Assembly: GCA_041741535.1 (NCBI GenBank)
Contig: JBGSJV010000170.1
Location: 1-64,000 of the forward strand
DNA: 64,000 nucleotides
DNA from: M30B19 sp041741535
GTDB taxonomy: Bacteria > Planctomycetota > Planctomycetia > Pirellulales > Pirellulaceae
Reading direction: 5' to 3'
The translations under genes and the position numbers were made by a program. The notes under the pieces are model-generated. The model searched no databases. It saw only the letters and a list, made by a program, of their open reading frames with translations, and was not told where the DNA came from. This document shows positions 1 to 8,967 of this stretch, in pieces. Within the stretch, counting starts at the first letter, position 1, and each line of letters starts with the position of its first letter.

Positions 1-324
1 TTACCAGCTTCCGCCGCCACCGCCGCCACCGCCGCCGCCACCTCGGTATCCGCCGCCGCCACCACCGCCACGATCGTCCTTGGGACGAGCTTCGTTAACC
101 GTGATGTTACGGCCGTTGAATTCGCTTTCATGCAGACCGTCGATCGCGGCTTGGGCTTCCGCATCCGAAGACATCTCCACAAAGCCGAATCCCTTACTCC
201 GACCGGTTTCCCGATCCGTAATGACCTGGGCACTTTGAACCTGGCCATACTGAGAGAACAATTCCTCCAAACTTGAACTATCCACGCGGAAGCTCAAGTT
301 TCCACAATACAATTTCCTTCCCAC
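1..324 (-). CDS. Glycine-rich RRM RNA-binding protein
   Basis: This is a single RNA-recognition-motif protein of about 107 residues. It carries RNP2 (LYCGNLSF) near the N-terminus, RNP1 (KGFGFVEM) about 40 residues later, and a C-terminal tail made almost only of glycine. Such proteins bind single-stranded RNA and in bacteria are often cold- or stress-linked; the target here is unknown. The frame is open to a TTG 12 bases further upstream, but I chose GTG at 322-324 because GGAG lies six bases before it and homologues begin with (M)GRKLYxGNL. The TAA stop occupies bases 1-3, so the gene is complete. The family call is secure. Confidence 0.93.
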   Translation of the reverse strand: MGRKLYCGNLSFRVDSSSLEELFSQYGQVQSAQVITDRETGRSKGFGFVEMSSDAEAQAAIDGLHESEFNGRNITVNEARPKDDRGGGGGGGYRGGGGGGGGGGGSW

Positions 325-628
325 TACTAACTCCAAACGAACAGGGAGGGATTTAGCTCACATCTTTTACTTTCCGAGCCAATTAGAAAGGGGCCAACGT
401 GGCAGCCCACCAGGAGGGACGGACGAGTCTCGGAGCAAGCACAGCCTGAACACCCAACCTATTTGAAGCAGGTCTCGGGTCTTCTCTCTACGCAAACCAA
501 CTGTCGAACAACGAAGGTAGTCCCCTCATGGCCCCACAGTTACTTCCAGCAATCATCGAACCAACCGCTGAGTAGTTTAGCAACTTCCAAGGAGTAAATC
601 CAGCGAGATTTGTTTTTTTGCAAGCCTG

Positions 629-3139
629 CTAGATGCCTCCATGGGCGCGGCCCTTCTCCCGCTCGGAAGAATAAAGCGCCACAGCAATCCCAGCACGATC
701 AACAGCATACGGCAACCAAACAAACTGATGTTTCAGGACCGCCACATCGGATTTACGCGGCTTGACCTCGGTGCTAACGAGGGGAATTTCGTCCGCGTTC
801 CACTCCGACTCGATCTCGTCGACCGCCTGTTGGAATTCGGCCTCCAATTCCTGCTTCGCCTCCTCCAAGCCTTCCAGCGAATCCTCGGCGTGTTTCATTT
901 TCGTTTGACCCGCCACCGTCTGCCCGGCCTTCTTGATGGTACTGGCGGTTCGACCTACCGTCGTGGCCGAAATCGCCTTCTTTCCCATCAGGGCCCCCAA
1001 GATGGTCGTTCCCATCGTCAGCGCCGTGTCCCACTTCCGCTGCGATTGCCGCGATTGCTCGGCTTCGATCTTTTCTTTCGCCCGCTGGATCTTTCCCTCC
1101 AGCGACGAGAACTTGGTCGCGAATTTTTTTCGCAATTGTTCGGTCTGTAAATCTCGCCGCTCCAACAAACCCTGCCGCAAGCGAACGCGAAATTCTCGTT
1201 CCGACTCGCCAGGTTGCGAAACCGCCTTCAACGGCCCACAACTATGCAACGCCAACATTTGTTCCCGATACAGAAACGACAAAAATTGTTTGTTCCAAAG
1301 TTCGAAATTCTTCATGCTACTGGCTTCCGGCGGCAACGGTGCCAACTCGGTCGACAATCCTTGCTCTTCGAACTGGACATCGCTCACCGTTTCCACGTCG
1401 GTCCACAAGTCGGCCGGCAACGGCGCGGACAACTTGACCAAAAACGTTCGCTCCTCCCAAGAGTCGACTTTTTGTGCGGCACTGACAAAATGCATTCGAC
1501 CTGTGGCCAGGATACCCGGACGATACACCAGCTTCTGTCCGGTGGGCAACGATCGATCGGGCAACAGATACTTGGCCACGATGCCGGCTGGCAAGACAAC
1601 CTGAGGGGCGTTGGCACCACGTGAATCCGCCGCACTCGCAGGCGTGACGACTGCCGCGGCAAATGATCCAGGCGTTCCCGTAACCGCGGGTGCGGGCGAA
1701 TCGGTTCGCGAACCTACCAAACCCTGAGCCAAGGTCTTCAATTGATCGCGCGACAGTGGCCCGCGCAAATACGACATGGCCCAACGGGTTTCGAACAGGG
1801 TTGGCTCACGATCGTGCACGTTGTTCATCACAAAACGCCGCGCTCCCAAGCCCGACAAGGTCGTCTCCATTTCGCTACGTGAGAAGGAACTGCCGGTGGC
1901 CGTCGACGCGCCTTCCAATCCATCCAAGATCCGCTGCTTGTCGCGTTCGGTTTGCAAGCGACCCAAGAACCACGTGCCAATGTTCGACAATCCTTTGTAG
2001 TCCAAGTCCACGGGGTTTTGCGTGGCCAACAACACTCCTAAACCATAAGCCCGAGCTTGCTTGAGCAGCGTCAACATCGGGCCTTTGCTCGGTGGATTCG
2101 ATAGCGGTGGAAAATAGCCGAATACCTCGTCCATGTACAAGATCGCACGCAGACTACTGGTACCCGACTGCGTTCGCATCCAAGCAATGACTTCGTTCAA
2201 CAACAGTGTGACAAAGAACATTCGCTGGGAGTCGCTCAAGTGCGCAATCGACAAAATCGAGACCTTGGGTTTGCCCGTCGCGGTGTACAGCAACTTGCCA
2301 ATTTCCAATGGCTCGCCAGACATCCAGCCCGCAAAGGTGGGAGACGCCAACAAGTTATTGATCGTCATCGCCAAGTCGGTTCGATCCTTGGCAGGAAAAA
2401 AGGACTCCAAATCCATGATTCCCACATGAGTGAGCGGAGGATTCTGCAATTGGCCGATCAATTGCGCTAGCGTCAAGCCTTTTCCAGCGGTCCAGGCTTG
2501 CTCCAACAACTTCGACAGCAGGATGTGCTCTCGACTACGAACGGGGTCGGCATCGATCCGCATCAGTCCCAATAAACCGCTGACCGCCGACGCAATTCGA
2601 TCCTGCAACAAGTCAAAATCTTCTAAGATCGCGGCAGGCGGTGGCGTGAACTCGCGGAGCAAACTCAACGATCGCGCCGTATTCGAACCGGGCGTGTAGA
2701 GCGCGATCTCCACCGCGTCGCGAAACATCTGAATTCGCTCGGGCTCCTGGTCCCATTTCGCCAAGCCCTCGCGCCACTTCTTGGCTTCCAGTTTGGCGAA
2801 TTCGTCGACGCCCAGTCCTTGCCGCACGGCTTCTGCCGGCTCGACCCACGGTTCAAAATCTTCCACACTCAAGTTCGGAAACGTCAGCAGCAAGTTCGCG
2901 ATGTCGCCCTTGGGATCAATGACCAGCGCCGGAATGCCGTCGATGCCCGCATCTTCCAACAGCGACACGCACAGCCCCGTTTTGCCGCTGCCGGTCATAC
3001 CGACGACCATGCCATGCGTCGTCAAGTCTTTCGAGTCGTACAAGAGCGGCGTTGGAGACGTTTGCCCAGTCGCCCGCTCGACGGTTCGTCCCAGGTAAAA
3101 GACGCCCAACTTCTCGTACGCTTTGTCGTGCTGCGACAT
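629..3139 (-). CDS. HerA/FtsK-type P-loop ATPase
   Basis: This 836-residue ATPase has Walker A GMTGSGKT near residue 50, a conserved IDPKGD stretch just after it, Walker B LYMDEVFG around residue 340, and the ATQNPVDLDY segment that follows in HerA/VirB4-like proteins. The C-terminal third is predominantly helical and charged, with a small Gly/Ala-rich segment. It is probably a DNA- or protein-translocating motor; substrate and partner are unknown. The start is ATG at 3139 (MSQHDKAYEK), with GGAG nine bases upstream; a GTG 24 bases earlier is open but that GGAG lies inside the extension. It is divergent from the small gene at 3307. The ATPase class is secure, the role is not. Confidence 0.85.
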   Translation of the reverse strand: MSQHDKAYEKLGVFYLGRTVERATGQTSPTPLLYDSKDLTTHGMVVGMTGSGKTGLCVSLLEDAGIDGIPALVIDPKGDIANLLLTFPNLSVEDFEPWVEPAEAVRQGLGVDEFAKLEAKKWREGLAKWDQEPERIQMFRDAVEIALYTPGSNTARSLSLLREFTPPPAAILEDFDLLQDRIASAVSGLLGLMRIDADPVRSREHILLSKLLEQAWTAGKGLTLAQLIGQLQNPPLTHVGIMDLESFFPAKDRTDLAMTINNLLASPTFAGWMSGEPLEIGKLLYTATGKPKVSILSIAHLSDSQRMFFVTLLLNEVIAWMRTQSGTSSLRAILYMDEVFGYFPPLSNPPSKGPMLTLLKQARAYGLGVLLATQNPVDLDYKGLSNIGTWFLGRLQTERDKQRILDGLEGASTATGSSFSRSEMETTLSGLGARRFVMNNVHDREPTLFETRWAMSYLRGPLSRDQLKTLAQGLVGSRTDSPAPAVTGTPGSFAAAVVTPASAADSRGANAPQVVLPAGIVAKYLLPDRSLPTGQKLVYRPGILATGRMHFVSAAQKVDSWEERTFLVKLSAPLPADLWTDVETVSDVQFEEQGLSTELAPLPPEASSMKNFELWNKQFLSFLYREQMLALHSCGPLKAVSQPGESEREFRVRLRQGLLERRDLQTEQLRKKFATKFSSLEGKIQRAKEKIEAEQSRQSQRKWDTALTMGTTILGALMGKKAISATTVGRTASTIKKAGQTVAGQTKMKHAEDSLEGLEEAKQELEAEFQQAVDEIESEWNADEIPLVSTEVKPRKSDVAVLKHQFVWLPYAVDRAGIAVALYSSEREKGRAHGGI

Positions 3140-3306
3140 GCCATCTCTCTCCAAACGAACCACACGAGGTGAAACTCAGGCGGCATTTTAGCCCGCCCCT
3201 TAAAAATGTGCATTGGGGAGAAAATGACGGCTCCGGAAATGCCGCAAAAAATCCACCAAGACCAAGCCGGTACCAGCGAATATCGGCGCTGGAACAATGA
3301 CTCGAC

Positions 3307-3663
3307 ATGAACCGACCCCATCAAACGACGCTGCGGCACTTTCCCTGCCCCCGTTGTCGAACAAATCGTTCGGAACTGGAAGCGCCGTGTCCCGCGTGTG
3401 CTCGGCAACCAGCCCCGCCAGTTCCTGAATCCGCTCGCACTTCCTATGTTGACCTCCAAGAAGCAAAAGCTTGGAACGAGATGAAAGAAGTGCTGCGCGT
3501 CGTGTATCCCTACGCGACCTGGATTTCCATCGGGGTCTGTTTCTGTGGTATTGCGCAAATGGCGCAAGGGCAGGGTCTCGAAGTCGTGTTCGGAGGCGTT
3601 CTGTTTGCTCTCGGCGGAACGAGCTCTCTACTATTGCTCCGCCACGCGCTCCGCCGCTTGTAG
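3307..3663 (+). CDS. Small zinc-ribbon membrane protein
   Basis: This 118-residue protein has an N-terminal zinc ribbon (CPRC, eleven residues, then CPAC), a short Pro-rich linker, and two hydrophobic segments at about residues 70-88 and 92-110 that should span the membrane. No enzymatic motif is visible. It is transcribed away from the HerA-like ATPase, and its last 33 bases overlap the 3' end of the convergent mobA-like gene. The function is unknown. Zinc-ribbon plus two-helix proteins are common in planctomycete genomes. The intact cysteine pairs make it more than a chance ORF. Confidence 0.65.
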   Translation: MNRPHQTTLRHFPCPRCRTNRSELEAPCPACARQPAPPVPESARTSYVDLQEAKAWNEMKEVLRVVYPYATWISIGVCFCGIAQMAQGQGLEVVFGGVLFALGGTSSLLLLRHALRRL

Positions 3664-4350
3664 ATCGGATGGCGAGTTGAGATTGATGAGGCTGCGGAGA
3701 TCAGAGTCGTACATCTTCAACTCCGAGTCGGAGACCCAATCCACTCGCAATCGCCCCAACCAACCCTTGAGACTGCGGCCGCCTTGCTCCAGATGATTCA
3801 CCAACGCTGTTCGACTACTCAAGCGATAGGCCGCACAAAGTGGAAAACTGTCGCTAGGACTTTGACCGGGCACCACGGCATCACAGTCCGCTTGGTCTCG
3901 CAATCGTGCCACCAAGTAACGCAACAAGGCGGGCTGCAACAGCGGCGAATCGTTCCCGGTCAACACGACGATAGGTGACGTCGCCTTGGATTCGGCAACT
4001 TCCCCGTTTGCCGAAATTGTCATGTCCGAAAAAAAAGTACGCTGCAGATAATCCAGTCCAACGCGCGCCGACGCCGCCGGACCATCATGCGGAACATCAT
4101 CAAGGAGAAAGTGCGGCGGTCGTTGCCAGACAAGAGTCGGCAATGTTTGTTCGGGCGCTGACTTCACCAAGATCAACGTCGAACAGACTTCCTCCATTGC
4201 AGAGACCACCCGCTGGAGAAGCGTTTGACCCGACCAAGTCACTCCGTTCTTGTCCTGGCCCATGCGTGTGCTGCGTCCTCCGCACAGGACGATTCCGGCC
4301 TCGGCGCTGGGCATGGTCGTAGCGTCACTCATGGTCGTAGCGCCGCTCAT
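3631..4350 (-). CDS. mobA: MobA-like molybdenum cofactor guanylyltransferase
   Basis: This 239-residue protein should transfer a GMP moiety from GTP to molybdopterin, the last step of Mo-bisMGD cofactor synthesis. The nucleotidyltransferase signature LCGGRSTRMGQDK lies near residue 22, with the Lys expected for phosphate binding. The metal-binding segment reads LTGNDSPLL, where MobA usually has xxCDxP; the Asp is kept and Cys is replaced by Asn. The N-terminus holds an imperfect short repeat (MSGATTM, MSDATTM), so the start could be any of three ATGs. The first ATG overlaps the stop of the upstream thioredoxin gene by four bases, which suggests translational coupling. A related NTP-transferase is possible. 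Confidence 0.8.
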   Translation of the reverse strand: MSGATTMSDATTMPSAEAGIVLCGGRSTRMGQDKNGVTWSGQTLLQRVVSAMEEVCSTLILVKSAPEQTLPTLVWQRPPHFLLDDVPHDGPAASARVGLDYLQRTFFSDMTISANGEVAESKATSPIVVLTGNDSPLLQPALLRYLVARLRDQADCDAVVPGQSPSDSFPLCAAYRLSSRTALVNHLEQGGRSLKGWLGRLRVDWVSDSELKMYDSDLRSLINLNSPSDLQAAERVAEQ

Positions 4351-5429
4351 GGTTGTTGCGACGAGGCTTCTTCCAACAGGAGTTCGACCACGATTTTCAA
4401 CCGAGACTCGGACTGCGCGCCGACCATTTTCAAGCGGACGCGGCCGTTGCGATCGATGAGCAGTGTGGTTGGAAACCCTTCCATGTCGGGGATTGTCTCC
4501 AAGAGAGCATCGTCAATCAACGCACAGGGATAGTTGAGGTGAAACTCTTTGATCGCTGCTTTAACGCGTTCGGCTTGGTCCGCTACCTTGGCATCGTTTT
4601 CGCTGTTGAGTCCCACGACTTGAACGCCCTTGGGACCATACGTCTCTTGCAAGGCAACCAAATGGGGCAACCCAACGCGACACGGTGGGCACCAAGTGCC
4701 CCAGACATCCACGACCAAAACTTTGCCGTGCCATTGACTCTTCGACACAGGTTCACCGGTTACGCTGGTCAAATTGAAATCGAATTCAAACGACTCGAAC
4801 GTCTCCAACTCCTTCTTGAGACGCGCTGCGATTCGTCCGGGGACCAACGATTTTTGCTTTTCGAGATACGCTTGAAATTCCGGTTCGGCCAAATAGTCGG
4901 AGAAGGGCTTTGCCTCTGGAATCTCCGACCAGCGTTCAAAGCCCAGGTCGCAGGCTTGATCAAATGCGGCATACATCGCCTTCGAGTTTTTATCCGTGGC
5001 GTACGTTTGCGCTGCCAAGAAAAACACATCCGCGAACATCACTTCCGCGGCGAGCAGATGTTTGGGGTCGGCCACAATCGTTTTCGCCAAACTTTCGGCA
5101 CGACGAATCGCCACGTGTGCCGCTTCCACTTGCTCTTCCGACAACTGCTGGACACCGTGACTCGCGTTCAAACTGACCGCCATCAAATACAAATCACTGT
5201 CGGTCGGATACTTGTCCAAGACCGAATCCAAATACTTGATCGCGGCGGGTACTCCCGTGGTTGGCTCTTCCAGGAGTCGGTTCAGTTCACGACGCACTTC
5301 CAGTTCCGTGGGAGTTTGCGCGTCCTCTTGAACTTCTTGTTGAGCGCCGCTGGAGGCTGGCACAATCAGAATCAACAAAAGGCAAATCCAGGGAGCAACA
5401 GAGTGTCGAAATGCAGTGAACCCAAACAT
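4347..5429 (-). CDS. TlpA-like exported thioredoxin-fold protein
   Basis: This 360-residue protein starts at ATG 5429, with GAGG six bases upstream, and opens with a signal peptide ending near PASSGAQ. The middle is helical and resembles a tetratricopeptide region. The C-terminal 150 residues are a thioredoxin domain with the TlpA-type active site WGTWCPPC, the cis-Pro region GFPTTLLIDRNG and a typical last strand. It probably works outside the cytoplasmic membrane as a thiol-disulfide reductant or oxidase, or as a cytochrome-maturation factor. It precedes mobA with a four-base overlap. The thioredoxin domain is certain; the client protein is not known. Confidence 0.88.
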   Translation of the reverse strand: MFGFTAFRHSVAPWICLLLILIVPASSGAQQEVQEDAQTPTELEVRRELNRLLEEPTTGVPAAIKYLDSVLDKYPTDSDLYLMAVSLNASHGVQQLSEEQVEAAHVAIRRAESLAKTIVADPKHLLAAEVMFADVFFLAAQTYATDKNSKAMYAAFDQACDLGFERWSEIPEAKPFSDYLAEPEFQAYLEKQKSLVPGRIAARLKKELETFESFEFDFNLTSVTGEPVSKSQWHGKVLVVDVWGTWCPPCRVGLPHLVALQETYGPKGVQVVGLNSENDAKVADQAERVKAAIKEFHLNYPCALIDDALLETIPDMEGFPTTLLIDRNGRVRLKMVGAQSESRLKIVVELLLEEASSQQP

Positions 5430-5561
5430 GTTTTTCCTCATTCGAATTGAAGTGATCCAGGCGATACCTACATAGGGGCTCGCCTCTCTCCGCTCATGCT
5501 TTTTTCCGAGATTTTGCCCACCCACAGAGTCAGCCTCTTTTAGGACAATGCCGAGCAATCT

Positions 5562-7289
5562 TTACGCCGTGCGCCCGAAGCAGACCAAACACAAGTCGTC
5601 CGCTTGCGGGACTCTTTCCGAATGGATCCGCAGGTCGGCGATCACACCCTTGCCAATCGCTTCGACGCCTTTGTCGGCGTATTTCTTGATCTCTCGCTCG
5701 ATGCGGTCGCTGCCATAGACTTCGCTGGCGGTATTCACCTGCTCGCTCAGTCCATCGGTGAAGATGACGACGGCGTCGCCAACACCGAGATCAAACTCCA
5801 TTTCACGGTAGCGGGCCTCTTCCACCATCCCAATCGCAAAGCCGTTGTACACCACATCCTGCATTTCGATTCGCCCGCCCCGGCGCGTGATGGTCGCCAG
5901 CGGGTGGCCAGCGTTGATCATTTTCAACTTACCTGTTCGCGGATCCAGCACACACAAAATCATGGTGATAAATCGGCCCAGATGCCAATTGTAAATCGCT
6001 TGATTCAATTGATGCCCGACTTCACTCAGTTCCGCAAAACCCAACAGGTTGTACCGGACCTCGGTGCTAAATTTGGCCATCAACATCGCCGAAGCCACAC
6101 CGTGACCGGCGACATCGGCCACGATAATCGCCAAGCGACCGTCGGGCAGTGACAAGTAGTCGTAGTAATCGCCACCCACCTGATTGGCGGATCGATAAAA
6201 GTCGTAAAACAAGTAGCCGGGCAAGTCCGGTCGCTTCTGCGGCAGGATCGCGCGCTGGACTTCGTTCGCCACTTTCAGATCATGTTGTAGCTGCTGTTGC
6301 GCCAGTTCTAATTGCAACAAGTGAACTTTTTCGATCGCATTGGCGGCCTGCATCCCGACGACCAACATGAGCTCCAAATCTTCCTCGCGAAAAGCGACCG
6401 ACTTGCGAATCGAGTCCAACTGCAGCATGCCAATCGCGGTTCCTTCGCTACTAAGCAGAGGGACACACATCATGGAACGAATCTCGATATCGACGATACT
6501 GGCGGACGAATCAAACCGCGAATCAGACGCGGTATCCGCCGACAAAATGGCCTGTTTGGTTTGCATCACATGCTCAAACACGGTGCGACTACAGCGCATC
6601 TGACGTTCGGAAACGCCACTTCGGTTTTTGGCCGCGATCACGCGAAAAGCCGAACCTTCGCGCAAGACAATGAAGCCACGATCCGCGTTGGCAAACAGTT
6701 GCAACAAACAGTCCAAAACTCGAGGACCAACTTTATCCAACGAAATGGCTCCACTCAGGGAGCGGGTAATTTCCATGAGAGCGTTGAGCTTGAGCGTTGG
6801 ATCGACTTTGGTCCGCCGCCGCGAGTCCAGCGCATTTCCCAGATCCATGTGGGACATGATCGTGGACCCTTCTTCTTCCCCCGGCGACTCGTCCCACACG
6901 ACCATGTTGTTGCCAATCATGGTCGCGTCGGCGACTCCGGCGACTGAGTCGCGGCGAACGGATCGGCCCGAACCGCGAGGGTCCGTATCTTGCGTGTGAT
7001 TGGGATTGCGAAAAACCAATGAGACATCACAAATGCGAACTCGATCGCCATCGCGCAACGGAATCGGCTGATGCAAACGAGCCTCATTCAAGTAAGTGCC
7101 GTTGCGACTATCCAAGTCCTCCAAAAAATAGTCTTGCCCATCGAAGGCAATCTGCGAATGAAATCGACTCACCGAGGAGTCCTCGATCACGATATGGCAG
7201 TCGGGATGACGGCCCAAGGTCATCAGCTCTTTGTCTAGGGGAAAACGCTTCGGGTTTTCACCATTTGTTTCGGTGATCAAATACGCCAT
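5562..7289 (-). CDS. FHA-GAF-PP2C (SpoIIE/RsbU-type) phosphatase
   Basis: This is a 575-residue three-domain signalling protein. Residues 1-95 form an FHA domain with GRHP, SVSRFHSQI and SRNGTYLN, which bind phosphothreonine. Residues about 165-320 look like a GAF sensor. Residues about 340-570 are a PP2C/SpoIIE phosphatase with VGGDYYD, IIVADVAGHG and VVIFTDGLSEQ, which hold the metal-binding aspartates. Proteins of this plan usually dephosphorylate anti-sigma antagonists or Ser/Thr kinase targets. The FHA domain would bring it to phosphorylated partners; many planctomycete kinases could serve, including the two in the island. No partner gene is adjacent. Confidence 0.9.
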   Translation of the reverse strand: MAYLITETNGENPKRFPLDKELMTLGRHPDCHIVIEDSSVSRFHSQIAFDGQDYFLEDLDSRNGTYLNEARLHQPIPLRDGDRVRICDVSLVFRNPNHTQDTDPRGSGRSVRRDSVAGVADATMIGNNMVVWDESPGEEEGSTIMSHMDLGNALDSRRRTKVDPTLKLNALMEITRSLSGAISLDKVGPRVLDCLLQLFANADRGFIVLREGSAFRVIAAKNRSGVSERQMRCSRTVFEHVMQTKQAILSADTASDSRFDSSASIVDIEIRSMMCVPLLSSEGTAIGMLQLDSIRKSVAFREEDLELMLVVGMQAANAIEKVHLLQLELAQQQLQHDLKVANEVQRAILPQKRPDLPGYLFYDFYRSANQVGGDYYDYLSLPDGRLAIIVADVAGHGVASAMLMAKFSTEVRYNLLGFAELSEVGHQLNQAIYNWHLGRFITMILCVLDPRTGKLKMINAGHPLATITRRGGRIEMQDVVYNGFAIGMVEEARYREMEFDLGVGDAVVIFTDGLSEQVNTASEVYGSDRIEREIKKYADKGVEAIGKGVIADLRIHSERVPQADDLCLVCFGRTA

Positions 7290-7327
7290 ATCAACTTAAA
7301 ACCTGTTTGCTTCCCAGTTTGATTTGC

Positions 7328-8122
7328 TCAGGCCACGACCATCTCGGCCAAGGCGGCTGCCATTTGTTCGTCGCGACTAATCTCCAGCAGCTTGTAGCTG
7401 GAGTGACGTACTTGCTTGTACGGGCTGTTGCTGCGCGCGTTGTAGCAACAAATCAACGACCATCGTGAACGGTCGCTGCGATTCGCGTCGCTGCGATGCA
7501 ACAAATTGCAATCGAAGAACAACACATCGCCAGGTTCACATTCCACGTAGGTGGGTGGTCCTTGTTCCAACAACACCTGTACCCGTTCCAGATCGGCCCC
7601 CGTTTGACCGGCAACTTTACCGTGATCGATTCGCCCCAATCGCTGCGAACCAGGCAAGACTTGCAGGCAGCCGTTCTCCCGATCCGCGCGATCCAAGGCG
7701 ATCAAGCAACTGATCATGGCCGGTCGCAAACAAGCGTAGTTGTACCAATACCCATAGTCTTGATGCCATTCCCAGGCACCGCCTGTTCGCGGCTCCTTGA
7801 GCATCATTTTCGAGTGATAGTGATAAATCTCTTCGCCCAACAATTGGGTTGCCGGCTCCACCAACCGTTCGGATCGAGCAAAGCAGCCAAACAAATTTTG
7901 CGGAGGGTCATCCCACAGGCTGAGCTTCGTCTGATTGCCTTCGGCATCCAATCGGCCCGTAATCCGCGCCATCATGTCCGCATCTTGTTGAGCAAAGCGA
8001 ATCAAACCGGACACCTCGTCGAGTGCGAACAACCCGCGACGAAGCACAAATCCGTCCGTTTTGTATTGTTGAATTTCTGCAGCGGACAACCACATATTCG
8101 GATCCTCTTGATCGGTCCCCAT
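7328..8122 (-). CDS. Phytanoyl-CoA dioxygenase-family protein
   Basis: This 264-residue protein matches the PhyH family of Fe(II)/2-oxoglutarate-dependent oxygenases. The N-terminus (YKTDGFVLRRGLF) is typical. The iron-binding HxD is seen in WEWHQDYGYW, and the distal His with the 2-oxoglutarate Arg in LLHRSDANRSDRSRW. PALMISCL-like and VLPGSQ stretches also fit. The substrate cannot be told from sequence; members hydroxylate lipids or small molecules. Two starts are possible: the first ATG at 8122 has GAGG five bases upstream, and ATG at 8095 has GAGG eight bases upstream. The catalytic residues are intact. Confidence 0.88.
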   Translation of the reverse strand: MGTDQEDPNMWLSAAEIQQYKTDGFVLRRGLFALDEVSGLIRFAQQDADMMARITGRLDAEGNQTKLSLWDDPPQNLFGCFARSERLVEPATQLLGEEIYHYHSKMMLKEPRTGGAWEWHQDYGYWYNYACLRPAMISCLIALDRADRENGCLQVLPGSQRLGRIDHGKVAGQTGADLERVQVLLEQGPPTYVECEPGDVLFFDCNLLHRSDANRSDRSRWSLICCYNARSNSPYKQVRHSSYKLLEISRDEQMAAALAEMVVA

Positions 8123-8370
8123 CTCTCCCTCAGGCTGGGATTCCTAAGACCGCATCCAAATCCTGCGCGGTCGGAAGCCTGGAGCCTGGGATGAATCGTT
8201 TCCACAGCCTGTGCTGTTATTGTAGCTCGGCGGGAAAGATTCCGTAAGTAACACCGACCGATCATCACCGTCACCAGACCCAGCAACGGGCTTGTTTGGG
8301 CCCCGCTAGTACGGCTTCAAGCCTCGCGACGGCCACGGATACTGCGGCGTTTTGTACCTGCGGCGATTTT

Positions 8371-8943
8371 CTACCAACCGGCTTCCATCTGATGAACGAT
8401 CTGTTGAGCCAGTTTGCGAATCAACTCTTGTTGGGCCGTGGTCAAAGATTGGCCGACTTCCGGCACAAACGAAACGTCTTCGGTGATTTTGATAACGCGG
8501 CCTTCCGTCAAAGGATTGCCGTTCCGATCGGTCCACGTCACTTCGACTTGGCCCGTATAGCTCAAGTCCCGACCTTCGTCGTTGGCGTTTTCAATCAAGA
8601 TGGTTTTGCGATCCGCAACCCATTGAGCCCGCAGAAAACTGTCGGCCGAACGCGCGTCTGCGATCCGATACGGCGTCCGCAACTGAACCTCTTTCGCGAC
8701 CGCTTCCGTCAGCCACGGTCCTAATCCACGACGGAACGTGTCGTTTTCGAACATTTGAACATGCACGGAAGACACGTTCGGCGTGTACAACGTGCAGTTG
8801 CCAAATCGGTACATCGAGCAACCGGTGGTCAGCAAAAGCCCCAACAGCCAACACCACTCGATTCGCCACAGGCTCGAACGAGCCGACCGAGCCGACGTGG
8901 TCCCACGCCAAACAGCATGACGGCAATCTCGCAATGGTTCCAA
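8371..8943 (-). CDS. LptE-like outer-membrane lipoprotein
   Basis: This protein of about 190 residues has a hydrophobic N-terminal segment ending in the lipobox LLTTGC. The mature part starts with a short Tyr-Gly region and continues as an alternating alpha/beta fold with the spacing of LptE (RlpB): FENDTFRRGL, EVQLRTPYR, ADSFLRAQW, YTGQVEVTW. LptE plugs the LptD barrel and helps insert LPS in the outer membrane. The apparent start is TTG at 8943, with AAGAGA upstream; no in-frame ATG lies before the signal peptide. It follows the BamD-like gene by 24 bases, so both probably form an envelope operon. Confidence 0.75.
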   Translation of the reverse strand: MEPLRDCRHAVWRGTTSARSARSSLWRIEWCWLLGLLLTTGCSMYRFGNCTLYTPNVSSVHVQMFENDTFRRGLGPWLTEAVAKEVQLRTPYRIADARSADSFLRAQWVADRKTILIENANDEGRDLSYTGQVEVTWTDRNGNPLTEGRVIKITEDVSFVPEVGQSLTTAQQELIRKLAQQIVHQMEAGW

Positions 8944-8967
8944 GGCAATTCTCTTGACGTTCGGAAG

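Noticed and set aside
4353..5450. 365-codon plus-strand frame opposite the TlpA-like gene
   Set aside because: It mirrors the codon pattern of the minus gene, which has signal peptide and CPPC active site.
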